In this document: one piece after another, positions 25,001 to 38,700 of the stretch | How positions within the stretch are numbered: position 1 is the stretch's first letter | Layout: the number at the start of each line of letters is the position of its first letter | Assembly: GCA_028622995.1 (NCBI GenBank) | Contig: JAJQJQ010000053.1 | Span: forward strand, 682,001-746,000 | Direction of reading: 5' to 3' | DNA: 64,000 nt | Source: Panagrolaimus kolymaensis | Lineage: Eukaryota > Nematoda > Chromadorea > Rhabditida > Panagrolaimidae | Translations under genes and position numbers: made by a program | Notes under the pieces: generated by a model | Told to the model about the DNA's origin: nothing | Databases searched by the model: none | What the model saw: the letters and a program-made list of their open reading frames with translations, nothing else

Positions 25001-25863
25001 GCATAAAGAAAAACTATATTTTTGCTTTTAAAGCTATTTTGAGTTCCTTTTGGATTCACTCAACTTGATTAATTTTTGGAAAACAAATTCTTTGAATGTT
25101 GTTAAAATTCTCTAGGTTTTTTTATCTAATGGATGCAGAAAATCTGTGTCAATGGCATAAAGAAAAACTATATTTTTGCTTTTAAAGCTATTTTGAGTTC
25201 CTTTGAGATTCACTCAACTTGATTAATTTTTGGAAAACAAATTCTTTGAATGTTGTTAAAATTCTCTAGGTTTTTTTATCTAATGGATGCAGAAAATCTG
25301 TGTCAATGGCATTAAGAAAAACTATATTTTTGCTTTTAAAGCTATTTTGAGTTCCTTTGGGATTCACTCAACTTGATTAATTTTTGGAAAACAAATTCTC
25401 TGAATGTTGTTAAAATTCTCTAGGTTTTTTTATCTAATGGATGCAGAAAATCTGTGTCAATGGCATAAAGAAAAAATATATTTTTGCTTTTAAAGCTATT
25501 TTGAGTTCCTTTGAGATTCACTCAACTTGATTAATTTTTGGAAAACAAATTCTTTGAATGTTGTTAAAATTCTCTAGGTTTTTTTATCTAATGGATGCAG
25601 AAAATCTGTGTCAATGGCATTAAGAAAAACTATATTTTTGCTTTTAAAGCTATTTTGAGTTCCTTTGGGATTCACTCAACTTGATTAATTTTTGGAAAAC
25701 AAATTCTTTGAATGTTGTTAAAATTCTCTAGGTTTTTTTATCTAATGGATGCAGAAAATCTGTGTCAATGGCATAAAGAAAAACTATATTTTTGCTTTTA
25801 AAGCTATTTTGAGTTCCTTTGGGATTCACTCAACTTGATTAATTTTTGGAAAACAAATTCTTT

Positions 25864-26490
25864 GAATTTTGTTAAAATTCTCTAGGTTTTTTTATCTAAT
25901 GGATGCAGAAAATCTGTGTCAATGGCATAAAGAAAAACTATATTTTTGCTTTTAAAGCTATTTTGAGTTCCTTTGGGATTCACTCAACTTGATTAATTTT
26001 TGGAAAACAAATTCTTTGAATTTTGTTAAAATTCTCTAGGTTTTTTTATCTAATGGATGCAGAAAATCTGTGTCAATGGCATAAAGAAAAACTATATTTT
26101 TGCTTTTAAAGCTATTTTGAGTTCCTTTGGGATTCACTCAACTTGATTAATTTTTGAAAAACAAATTCTTTGAATGTTGTTAAAATTCTCTAGGTTTTTT
26201 TATCTAATGGATGCAGAAAATCTGTGTCAATGGCATAAAGAAAAACTATATTTTTGCTTTTAAAGCTATTTTGAGTTCCTTTGGGATTCACTCAACTTGA
26301 TTAATTTTTGGAAAACAAATTCTTTGAATTTTGTTAAAATTCTCTAGGTTTTTTTATCTAATGGATGCAGAAAATCTGTGTCAATGGCATAAAGAAAAAC
26401 TATATTTTTGCTTTTAAAGCTATTTTGAGTTCCTTTGGGATTCACTCAACTTGATTAATTTTTGGAAAACAAATTCTTTGAATTTTGTTA
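25864..26490. repeat. Local tandem duplication marked by GAATTTTG
   Basis: The private change GAATTTTG (for GAATGTTG) occurs in four monomers at 25,864, 26,018, 26,326 and 26,480, and I saw it nowhere else. The pattern is marked, marked, unmarked, marked, marked, with an offset of 462 bp between the pairs. The unmarked middle unit carries TTTTTGAAAAAC in place of TTTTTGGAAAAC. The simplest history is one mutation, a monomer duplication, then duplication of a three-monomer block. Confidence 0.75.
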
Positions 26491-29400
26491 AAATTCTCTA
26501 GGTTTTTTTATCTAATGGATGCAGAAAATCTGTGTCAATGGCATAAAGAAAAACTATATTTTTGCTTTTAAAGCTATTTTGAGTTCCTTTGGGATTCACT
26601 CAACTTGATTAATTTTTGGAAAACAAATTCTTTGAATGTTGTTAAAATTCTCTAGGTTTTTTTATCTAATGGATGCAGAAAATCTGTGTCAATGGCATTA
26701 AGAAAAACTATATTTTTGCTTTTAATGCTATTTTGAGTTCCTTTGGGATTCACTCAACTTGATTAATTTTTGGAAAACAAATTCTTTGAATGTTGTTAAA
26801 ATTCTCTAGGTTTTTTTATCTAATGGATGCAGAAAATCTGTGTCAATGGCATTAAGAAAAACTATATTTTTGCTTTTAATGCTATTTTGAGTTCCTTTGG
26901 GATTCACTCAACTTGATTAATTTTTGGAAAACAAATTCTTTGAATGTTGTTAAAATTCTCTAGGTTTTTTTATCTAATGGATGCAGAAAATCTGTGTCAA
27001 TGGCATAAAGAAAAACTATATTTTTGCTTTTAAAGCTATTTTGAGTTCCTTTGGGATTCACTCAACTTGATTAATTTTTGGAAAACAAATTCTTTGAATG
27101 TTGTTAAAGGTCTCTAGGTTTTTTTATCTAATGGATGCAGAAAATCTGTGTCAATGGCATAAAGAAAAACTATATTTTTGCTTTTAAAGCTATTTTGAGT
27201 TCCTTTGGGATTCACTCAACTTGATTAATTTTTGGAAAACAAATTCTTTGAATGTTGTTAAAATTCTCTAGGTTTTTTTATCTAATGGATGCAGAAAATC
27301 TGTGTCAATGGCATAAAGAAAAACTATATTTTTGCTTTTAAAGCTATTTTGAGTTCCTTTGGGATTCACTCAACTTGATTAATTTTTGGAAAACAAATTC
27401 TTTGAATGTTGTTAAAATTCTCTAGGTTTTTTTATCTAATGGATGCAGAAAATCTGTGTCAATGGCATTAAGAAAAACTATATTTTTGCTTTTAAAGCTA
27501 TTTTGAGTTCCTTTGGGATTCACTCAACTTGATTAATTTTTGGAAAACAAATTCTTTGAATGTTGTTAAAATTCTCTAGGTTTTTTTATCTAATGGATGC
27601 AGAAAATCTGTGTCAATGGCATTAAGAAAAACTATATTTTTGCTTTTAAAGCTATTTTGAGTTCCTTTGGGATTCACTCAACTTGATTAATTTTTGGAAA
27701 ACAAATTCTTTGAATGTTGTTAAAATTCTCTAGGTTTTTTTATCTAATGGATGCAGAAAATCTGTGTCAATGGCATAAAGAAAAACTATATTTTTGCTTT
27801 TAAAGCTATTTTGAGTTCCTTTGGGATTCACTCAACTTGATTAATTTTTGGAAAACAAATTCTTTGAATGTTGTTAAAATTCTCTAGGTTTTTTTATCTA
27901 ATGGATGCAGAAAATCTGTGTCAATGGCATAAAGAAAAACTATATTTTTGCTTTTAAAGCTATTTTGAGTTCCTTTGGGATTCACTCAACTTGATTAATT
28001 TTTGGAAAACAAATTCTTTGAATGTTGTTAAAATTCTCTAGGTTTTTTTATCTAATGGATGCAGAAAATCTGTGTCAATGGCATAAAGAAAAACTATATT
28101 TTTGCTTTTAAAGCTATTTTGAGTTCCTTTGGGATTCACTCAACTTGATTAATTTTTGGAAAACAAATTCTTTGAATGTTGTTAAAATTCTCTAGGTTTT
28201 TTTATCTAATGGATGCAGAAAATCTGTGTCAATGGCATAAAGAAAAACTATATTTTTGCTTTTAAAGCTATTTTGAGTTCCTTTGGGATTCACTCAACTT
28301 GATTAATTTTTGGAAAACAAATTCTTTGAATGTTGTTAAAATTCTCTAGGTTTTTTTATCTAATGGATGCAGAAAATCTGTGTCAATGGCATTAAGAAAA
28401 ACTATATTTTTGCTTTTAAAGCTATTTTGAGTTCCTTTGGGATTCACTCAACTTGATTAATTTTTGGAAAACAAATTCTTTGAATGTTGTTAAAATTCTC
28501 TAGGTTTTTTTATCTAATGGATGCAGAAAATCTGTGTCAATGGCATAAAGAAAAACTATATTTTTGCTTTTAAAGCTATTTTGAGTTCCTTTGGGATTCA
28601 CTCAACTTGATTAATTTTTGGAAAACAAATTCTTTGAATGTTGTTAAAATTCTCTAGGTTTTTTTATCTAATGGATGCAGAAAATCTGTGTCAATGGCAT
28701 AAAGAAAAACTATATTTTTGCTTTTAAAGCTATTTTGAGTTCCTTTGGGATTCACTCAACTTGATTAATTTTTGGAAAACAAATTCTTTGAATGTTGTTA
28801 AAATTCTCTAGGTTTTTTTATCTAATGGATGCAGAAAATCTGTGTCAATGGCATAAAGAAAAACTATATTTTTGCTTTTAAAGCTATTTTGAGTTCCTTT
28901 GGGATTCACTCAACTTGATTAATTTTAGGAAAACAAATTCTTTGAATGTTGTTAAAATTCTCTAGGTTTTTTTATCTAATGGATGCAGAAAATCTGTGTC
29001 AATGGCATTAAGAAAAACTATATTTTTGCTTTTAAAGCTATTTTGAGTTCCTTTGGGATTCACTCAACTTGATTAATTTTTGGAAAACAAATTCTTTGAA
29101 TGTTGTTAAAATTCTCTAGGTTTTTTTATCTAATGGATGCAGAAAATCTGTGTCAATGGCATAAAGAAAAACTATATTTTTGCTTTTAAAGCTATTTTGA
29201 GTTCCTTTGGGATTCACTCAACTTGATTAATTTTTGGAAAACAAATTCTTTGAATGTTGTTAAAATTCTCTAGGTTTTTTTATCTAATGGATGCAGAAAA
29301 TCTGTGTCAATGGCATAAAGAAAAACTATATTTTTGCTTTTAAAGCTATTTTGAGTTCCTTTGGGATTCACTCAACTTGATTAATTTTTGGAAAACAAAT

Positions 29401-30574
29401 TCTTTGAATGTTGTTAAAATTCTCTAGGTTTTTTTATCTAATGGATGCAGAAAATATGTGTCAATGGCATAAAGAAAAACTATATTTTTGCTTTTAAAGC
29501 TATTTTGAGTTCCTTTGGGATTCACTCAACTTGATTAATTTTTGGAAAACAAATTCTTTGAATGTTGTTAAAATTCTCTAGGTTTTTTTATCTAATGGAT
29601 GCAGAAAATATGTGTCAATGGCATAAAGAAAAACTATATTTTTGCTTTTAAAGCTATTTTGAGTTCCTTTGGGATTCACTCAACTTGATTAATTTTTGGA
29701 AAACAAATTCTTTGAATGTTGTTAAAATTCTCTAGGTTTTTTTATCTAATGGATGCAGAAAATCTGTGTCAATGGCATAAAGAAAAACTATATTTTTGCT
29801 TTTAAAGCTATTTTGAGTTCCTTTGGGATTCACTCAACTTGATTAATTTTTGGAAAACAAATTCTTTGAATGTTGTTAAAATTCTCTAGGTTTTTTTATC
29901 TAATGGATGCAGAAAATCTGTGTCAATGGCATTAAGAAAAACTATATTTTTGCTTTTAATGCTATTTTGAGTTCCTTTGGGATTCACTCAACTTGATTAA
30001 TTTTTGGAAAACAAATTCTTTGAATGTTGTTAAAATTCTCTAGGTTTTTTTATCTAATGGATGCAGAAAATCTGTGTCAATGGCATAAAGAAAAACTATA
30101 TTTTTGCTTTTAAAGCTATTTTGAGTTCCTTTGGGATTCACTCAACTTGATTAATTTTTGGAAAACAAATTCTTTGAATGTTGTTAAAATTCTCTAGGTT
30201 TTTTTATCTAATGGATGCAGAAAATCTGTGTCAATGGCATAAAGAAAAACTATATTTTTGCTTTTAAAGCTATTTTGAGTTCCTTTGGGATTCACTCAAC
30301 TTGATTAATTTTTGGAAAACAAATTCTTTGAATGTTGTTAAAATTCTCTAGGTTTTTTTATCTAATGGATGCAGAAAATCTGTGTCAATGGCATTAAGAA
30401 AAACTATATTTTTGCTTTTAAAGCTATTTTGAGTTCCTTTGGGATTCACTCAACTTGATTAATTTTTGGAAAACAAATTCTTTGAATGTTGTTAAAATTC
30501 TCTAGGTTTTTTTATCTAATGGATGCAGAAAATCTGTGTCAATGGCATAAAGAAAAACTATATTTTTGCTTTTA

Positions 30575-33500
30575 ATGCTATTTTGAGTTCCTTTGGGATT
30601 CACTCAACTTGATTAATTTTTGGAAAACAAATTCTTTGAATGTTGTTAAAATTCTCTAGGTTTTTTTATCTAATGGATGCAGAAAATCTGTGTCAATGGC
30701 ATTAAGAAAAACTATATTTTTGCTTTTAAAGCTATTTTGAGTTCCTTTGGGATTCACTCAACTTGATTAATTTTTGGAAAACAAATTCTTTGAATGTTGT
30801 TAAAATTCTCTAGGTTTTTTTATCTAATGGATGCAGAAAATCTGTGTCAATGGCATAAAGAAAAACTATATTTTTGCTTTTAATGCTATTTTGAGTTCCT
30901 TTGGGATTCACTCAACTTGATTAATTTTTGGAAAACAAATTCTTTGAATGTTGTTAAAATTCTCTAGGTTTTTTTATCTAATGGATGCAGAAAATCTGTG
31001 TCAATGGCATAAAGAAAAACTATATTTTTGCTTTTAAAGCTATTTTGAGTTCCTTTGGGATTCACTCAACTTGATTAATTTTTGGAAAACAAATTCTTTG
31101 AATGTTGTTAAAATTCTCTAGGTTTTTTTATCTAATGGATGCAGAAAATCTGTGTCAATGGCATAAAGAAAAACTATATTTTTGCTTTTAAAGCTATTTT
31201 GAGTTCCTTTGGGATTCACTCAACTTGATTAATTTTTGGAAAACAAATTCTTTGAATGTTGTTAAAATTCTCTAGGTTTTTTTATCTAATGGATGCAGAA
31301 AATCTGTGTCAATGGCATTAAGAAAAACTATATTTTTGCTTTTAAAGCTATTTTGAGTTCCTTTGGGATTCACTCAACTTGATTAATTTTTGGAAAACAA
31401 ATTCTTTGAATGTTGTTAAAATTCTCTAGGTTTTTTTATCTAATGGATGCAGAAAATCTGTGTCAATGGCATAAAGAAAAACTATATTTTTGCTTTTAAT
31501 GCTATTTTGAGTTCCTTTGGGATTCACTCAACTTGATTAATTTTTGGAAAACAAATTCTTTGAATGTTGTTAAAATTCTCTAGGTTTTTTTATCTAATGG
31601 ATGCAGAAAATCTGTGTCAATGGCATTAAGAAAAACTATATTTTTGCTTTTAATGCTATTTTGAGTTCCTTTGGGATTCACTCAACTTGATTAATTTTTG
31701 GAAAACAAATTCTTTGAATGTTGTTAAAATTCTCTAGGTTTTTTTATCTAATGGATGCAGAAAATCTGTGTCAATGGCATTAAGAAAAACTATATTTTTG
31801 CTTTTAAAGCTATTTTGAGTTCCTTTGGGATTCACTCAACTTGATTAATTTTTGGAAAACAAATTCTTTGAATGTTGTTAAAATTCTCTAGGTTTTTTTA
31901 TCTAATGGATGCAGAAAATCTGTGTCAATGGCATAAAGAAAAACTATATTTTTGCTTTTAATGCTATTTTGAGTTCCTTTGGGATTCACTCAACTTGATT
32001 AATTTTTGGAAAACAAATTCTTTGAATGTTGTTAAAATTCTCTAGGTTTTTTTATCTAATGGATGCAGAAAATCTGTGTCAATGGCATAAAGAAAAACTA
32101 TATTTTTGCTTTTAAAGCTATTTTGAGTTCCTTTGGGATTCACTCAACTTGATTAATTTTTGGAAAACAAATTCTTTGAATGTTGTTAAAATTCTCTAGG
32201 TTTTTTTATCTAATGGATGCAGAAAATCTGTGTCAATGGCATAAAGAAAAACTATATTTTTGCTTTTAAAGCTATTTTGAGTTCCTTTGGGATTCACTCA
32301 ACTTGATTAATTTTTGGAAAACAAATTCTTTGAATGTTGTTAAAATTCTCTAGGTTTTTTTATCTAATGGATGCAGAAAATCTGTGTCAATGGCATTAAG
32401 AAAAACTATATTTTTGCTTTTAAAGCTATTTTGAGTTCCTTTGGGATTCACTCAACTTGATTAATTTTTGGAAAACAAATTCTTTGAATGTTGTTAAAAT
32501 TCTCTAGGTTTTTTTATCTAATGGATGCAGAAAATCTGTGTCAATGGCATAAAGAAAAACTATATTTTTGCTTTTAATGCTATTTTGAGTTCCTTTGGGA
32601 TTCACTCAACTTGATTAATTTTTGGAAAACAAATTCTTTGAATGTTGTTAAAATTCTCTAGGTTTTTTTATCTAATGGATGCAGAAAATCTGTGTCAATG
32701 GCATTAAGAAAAACTATATTTTTGCTTTTAAAGCTATTTTGAGTTCCTTTGGGATTCACTCAACTTGATTAATTTTTGGAAAACAAATTCTTTGAATGTT
32801 GTTAAAATTCTCTAGGTTTTTTTATCTAATGGATGCAGAAAATCTGTGTCAATGGCATAAAGAAAAACTATATTTTTGCTTTTAAAGCTATTTTGAGTTC
32901 CTTTGGGATTCACTCAACTTGATTAATTTTTGGAAAACAAATTCTTTGAATGTTGTTAAAATTCTCTAGGTTTTTTTATCTAATGGATGCAGAAAATCTG
33001 TGTCAATGGCATTAAGAAAAACTATATTTTTGCTTTTAAAGCTATTTTGAGTTCCTTTGGGATTCACTCAACTTGATTAATTTTTGGAAAACAAATTCTT
33101 TGAATGTTGTTAAAATTCTCTAGGTTTTTTTATCTAATGGATGCAGAAAATCTGTGTCAATGGCATAAAGAAAAACTATATTTTTGCTTTTAATGCTATT
33201 TTGAGTTCCTTTGGGATTCACTCAACTTGATTAATTTTTGGAAAACAAATTCTTTGAATGTTGTTAAAATTCTCTAGGTTTTTTTATCTAATGGATGCAG
33301 AAAATCTGTGTCAATGGCATTAAGAAAAACTATATTTTTGCTTTTAAAGCTATTTTGAGTTCCTTTGGGATTCACTCAACTTGATTAATTTTTGGAAAAC
33401 AAATTCTTTGAATGTTGTTAAAATTCTCTAGGTTTTTTTATCTAATGGATGCAGAAAATCTGTGTCAATGGCATAAAGAAAAACTATATTTTTGCTTTTA

Positions 33501-34579
33501 AAGCTATTTTGAGTTCCTTTGGGATTCACTCAACTTGATTAATTTTTGGAAAACAAATTCTTTGAATGTTGTTAAAATTCTCTAGGTTTTTTTATCTAAT
33601 GGATGCAGAAAATCTGTGTCAATGGCATTAAGAAAAACTATATTTTTGCTTTTAAAGCTATTTTGAGTTCCTTTGGGATTCACTCAACTTGATTAATTTT
33701 TGGAAAACAAATTCTTTGAATGTTGTTAAAATTCTCTAGGTTTTTTTATCTAATGGATGCAGAAAATCTGTGTCAATGGCATAAAGAAAAACTATATTTT
33801 TGCTTTTAATGCTATTTTGAGTTCCTTTGGGATTCACTCAACTTGATTAATTTTTGGAAAACAAATTCTTTGAATGTTGTTAAAATTCTCTAGGTTTTTT
33901 TATCTAATGGATGCAGAAAATCTGTGTCAATGGCATTAAGAAAAACTATATTTTTGCTTTTAAAGCTATTTTGAGTTCCTTTGGGATTCACTCAACTTGA
34001 TTAATTTTTGGAAAACAAATTCTTTGAATGTTGTTAAAATTCTCTAGGTTTTTTTATCTAATGGATGCAGAAAATCTGTGTCAATGGCATAAAGAAAAAC
34101 TATATTTTTGCTTTTAAAGCTATTTTGAGTTCCTTTGGGATTCACTCAACTTGATTAATTTTTGGAAAACAAATTCTTTGAATGTTGTTAAAATTCTCTA
34201 GGTTTTTTTATCTAATGGATGCAGAAAATCTGTGTCAATGGCATTAAGAAAAACTATATTTTTGCTTTTAAAGCTATTTTGAGTTCCTTTGGGATTCACT
34301 CAACTTGATTAATTTTTGGAAAACAAATTCTTTGAATGTTGTTAAAATTCTCTAGGTTTTTTTATCTAATGGATGCAGAAAATCTGTGTCAATGGCATTA
34401 AGAAAAACTATATTTTTGCTTTTAAAGCTATTTTGAGTTCCTTTGGGATTCACTCAACTTGATTAATTTTTGGAAAACAAATTCTTTGAATGTTGTTAAA
34501 ATTCTCTAGGTTTTTTTATCTAATGGATGCAGAAAATCTGTGTCAATGGCATAAAGAAAAACTATATTTTTGCTTTTAA
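30575..34579. repeat. 616-bp tetrameric higher-order repeat marked by TTTTAATGCT
   Basis: The ATGC of TTTTAATGCT falls at 30,575, 30,883, 31,499, 31,653, 31,961, 32,577, 33,193, 33,809 and 34,579. From 31,961 to 33,809 the spacing is exactly 616 bp (four monomers), three times. From 32,577 on, the four units read: GGCATAAAG with AATGCT, GGCATTAAG with AAAGCT, GGCATAAAG with AAAGCT, GGCATTAAG with AAAGCT. The outer spacings (308, 616, 154, 308 and finally 770 bp) show the order decaying at the edges. The AAAG-to-AATG change also breaks the short GCTTT-T-AAAGC dyad. Confidence 0.85.
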
Positions 34580-35789
34580 TGCTATTTTGAGTTCCTTTGG
34601 GATTCACTCAACTTGATTAATTTTTGGAAAACAAATTCTTTGAATGTTGTTAAAATTCTCTAGGTTTTTTTATCTAATGGATGCAGAAAATCTGTGTCAA
34701 TGGCATAAAGAAAAACTATATTTTTGCTTTTAAAGCTATTTTGAGTTCCTTTGGGATTCACTCAACTTGATTAATTTTTGGAAAACAAATTCTTTGAATG
34801 TTGTTAAAATTCTCTAGGTTTTTTTATCTAATGGATGCAGAAAATCTGTGTCAATGGCATAAAGAAAAACTATATTTTTGCTTTTAAAGCTATTTTGAGT
34901 TCCTTTGGGATTCACTCAACTTGATTAATTTTTGGAAAACAAATTCTTTGAATGTTGTTAAAATTCTCTAGGTTTTTTTATCTAATGGATGCAGAAAATC
35001 TGTGTCAATGGCATAAAGAAAAACTATATTTTTGCTTTTAAAGCTATTTTGAGTTCCTTTGGGATTCACTCAACTTGATTAATTTTTGGAAAACAAATTC
35101 TTTGAATGTTGTTAAAATTCTCTAGGTTTTTTTATCTAATGGATGCAGAAAATCTGTGTCAATGGCATAAAGAAAAACTATATTTTTGCTTTTAAAGCTA
35201 TTTTGAGTTCCTTTGGGATTCACTCAACTTGATTAATTTTTGGAAAACAAATTCTTTGAATGTTGTTAAAATTCTCTAGGTTTTTTTATCTAATGGATGC
35301 AGAAAATCTGTGTCAATGGCATTAAGAAAAACTATATTTTTGCTTTTAAAGCTATTTTGAGTTCCTTTGGGATTCACTCAACTTGATTAATTTTTGGAAA
35401 ACAAATTCTTTGAATGTTGTTAAAATTCTCTAGGTTTTTTTATCTAATGGATGCAGAAAATCTGTGTCAATGGCATTAAGAAAAACTATATTTTTGCTTT
35501 TAAAGCTATTTTGAGTTCCTTTTGGATTCACTCAACTTGATTAATTTTTGGAAAACAAATTCTTTGAATGTTGTTAAAATTCTTTCAATTTGTTTTATTT
35601 TATGGTTGCAGAAAATCTATGTCAATGGCATTAAGAAAAACTATATTTTTGCTTTTAAAGCTATTTTGAGTTCCTTTTGGATTCACTCAACTTGATTAAT
35701 TTTTGGAAAACAAATTCTATGAATGTTGTTAAAATTCTTTCAATTTGTTTTATTTTATGGTTGCAGAAAATCTATGTCAATGGCATTAA

Positions 35790-38700
35790 GAAAAACTATA
35801 TTTTTGCTTTTAAAGCTATTTTGAGTTCCTTTTGGATTCACTCAACTTGATTAATTTTTGGAAAACAAATTCTTTGAATGTTGTTAAAATTCTCTAGGTT
35901 TTTTTATCTAATGGATGCAGAAAATCTGTGTCAATGGCATAAAGAAAAACTATATTTTTGCTTTTAAAGCTATTTTGAGTTCCTTTTGGATTCACTCAAC
36001 TTGATTAATTTTTGGAAAACAAATTCTATGAATGTTGTTAAAATTCTTTCAATTTGTTTTATTTTATGGTTGCAGAAAATCTATGTCAATGGCATTAAGA
36101 AAAACTATATTTTTGCTTTTAAAGCTATTTTGAGTTCCTTTTGGATTCACTCAACTTGATTAATTTTTGGAAAACAAATTCTTTGAATGTTGTTAAAATT
36201 CTTTCAATTTGTTTTATTTTATGGATGCAGAAAATCTGTGTCAATGGCATAAAGAAAAACTATATTTTTGCTTTTAAAGCTATTTTGAGTTCCTTTGGGA
36301 TTCACTCAACTTGATTAATTTTTGGAAAACAAATTCTTTGAATGTTGTTAAAATTCTCTAGGTTTTTTTATCTAATGGATGCAGAAAATCTGTGTCAATG
36401 GCATTAAGAAAAACTATATTTTTGCTTTTAATGCTATTTTGAGTTCCTTTGGGATTCACTCAACTTGATTAATTTTTGGAAAACAAATTCTTTGAATGTT
36501 GTTAAAATTCTTTCAATTTGTTTTATTTTATGGATGCAGAAAATCTGTGTCAATGGCATAAAGAAAAACTATATTTTTGCTTTTAAAGCTATTTTGAGTT
36601 CCTTTTGGATTCACTCAACTTGATTAATTTTTGGAAAACAAATTCTTTGAATGTTGTTAAAATTCTCTAGGTTTTTTTATCTAATGGATGCAGAAAATCT
36701 GTGTCAATGGCATTAAGAAAAACTATATTTTTGCTTTTAAAGCTATTTTGAGTTCCTTTTGGATTCACTCAACTTGATTAATTTTTGGAAAACAAATTCT
36801 TTGAATGTTGTTAAAATTCTCTAGGTTTTTTTATCTAATGGATGCAGAAAATCTGTGTCAATGGCATTAAGAAAAACTATATTTTTGCTTTTAAAGCTAT
36901 TTTGAGTTCCTTTTGGATTCACTCAACTTGATTAATTTTTGGAAAACAAATTCTTTGAATGTTGTTAAAATTCTCTAGGTTTTTTTATCTAATGGATGCA
37001 GAAAATCTGTGTCAATGGCATTAAGAAAAACTATATTTTTGCTTTTAATGCTATTTTGAGTTCCTTTGGGATTCACTCAACTTGATTAATTTTTGGAAAA
37101 CAAATTCTTTGAATGTTGTTAAAATTCTCTAGGTTTTTTTATCTAATGGATGCAGAAAATCTGTGTCAATGGCATTAAGAAAAACTATATTTTTGCTTTT
37201 AATGCTATTTTGAGTTCCTTTGGGATTCACTCAACTTGATTAATTTTTGGAAAACAAATTCTTTGAATGTTGTTAAAATTCTCTAGGTTTTTTTATCTAA
37301 TGGATGCAGAAAATCTGTGTCAATGGCATTAAGAAAAACTATATTTTTGCTTTTAAAGCTATTTTGAGTTCCTTTTGGATTCACTCAACTTGATTAATTT
37401 TTGGAAAACAAATTCTTTGAATGTTGTTAAAATTCTCTAGGTTTTTTTATCTAATGGATGCAGAAAATCTGTGTCAATGGCATAAAGAAAAACTATATTT
37501 TTGCTTTTAAAGCTATTTTGAGTTCCTTTTGGATTCACTCAACTTGATTAATTTTTGGAAAACAAATTCTATGAATGTTGTTAAAATTCTTTCAATTTGT
37601 TTTATTTTATGGTTGCAGAAAATCTATGTCAATGGCATTAAGAAAAACTATATTTTTGCTTTTAAAGCTATTTTGAGTTCCTTTTGGATTCACTCAACTT
37701 GATTAATTTTTGGAAAACAAATTCTTTGAATGTTGTTAAAATTCTTTCAATTTGTTTTATTTTATGGATGCAGAAAATCTGTGTCAATGGCATAAAGAAA
37801 AACTATATTTTTGCTTTTAAAGCTATTTTGAGTTCCTTTGGGATTCACTCAACTTGATTAATTTTTGGAAAACAAATTCTTTGAATGTTGTTAAAATTCT
37901 CTAGGTTTTTTTATCTAATGGATGCAGAAAATCTGTGTCAATGGCATTAAGAAAAACTATATTTTTGCTTTTAATGCTATTTTGAGTTCCTTTGGGATTC
38001 ACTCAACTTGATTAATTTTTGGAAAACAAATTCTTTGAATGTTGTTAAAATTCTTTCAATTTGTTTTATTTTATGGATGCAGAAAATCTGTGTCAATGGC
38101 ATAAAGAAAAACTATATTTTTGCTTTTAAAGCTATTTTGAGTTCCTTTTGGATTCACTCAACTTGATTAATTTTTGGAAAACAAATTCTTTGAATGTTGT
38201 TAAAATTCTCTAGGTTTTTTTATCTAATGGATGCAGAAAATCTGTGTCAATGGCATTAAGAAAAACTATATTTTTGCTTTTAAAGCTATTTTGAGTTCCT
38301 TTTGGATTCACTCAACTTGATTAATTTTTGGAAAACAAATTCTTTGAATGTTGTTAAAATTCTCTAGGTTTTTTTATCTAATGGATGCAGAAAATCTGTG
38401 TCAATGGCATTAAGAAAAACTATATTTTTGCTTTTAAAGCTATTTTGAGTTCCTTTTGGATTCACTCAACTTGATTAATTTTTGGAAAACAAATTCTTTG
38501 AATGTTGTTAAAATTCTCTAGGTTTTTTTATCTAATGGATGCAGAAAATCTGTGTCAATGGCATTAAGAAAAACTATATTTTTGCTTTTAATGCTATTTT
38601 GAGTTCCTTTGGGATTCACTCAACTTGATTAATTTTTGGAAAACAAATTCTTTGAATGTTGTTAAAATTCTCTAGGTTTTTTTATCTAATGGATGCAGAA

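Larger units (their letters stand above)
19011..35580. repeat. Pure type-B domain of Satellite 1 (about 107 monomers)
   Basis: Every monomer I read here is type B (CTCTAGG, ATGGATGCAG, CTGTGTC). The last type-A unit to the left ends near 17,760 and the next begins at 35,581. Variation is limited to GGCATAAAG or GGCATTAAG, TTTTAAAGCT or TTTTAATGCT, and rare private changes. CAGAAAAACTG occurs at about 20,524, 22,680 and 24,528. TTTGAGATT occurs at 23,661, 25,201 and 25,509. GAATTTTG occurs at 25,864, 26,018, 26,326 and 26,480. AAAATATGTG occurs at 29,451 and 29,605, TTAAAGGTCTC once near 27,107, and an isolated CTCTAGA at 23,570. Distances between shared marks are whole multiples of 154, so the block grew by duplicating sets of monomers. 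Confidence 0.92.
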
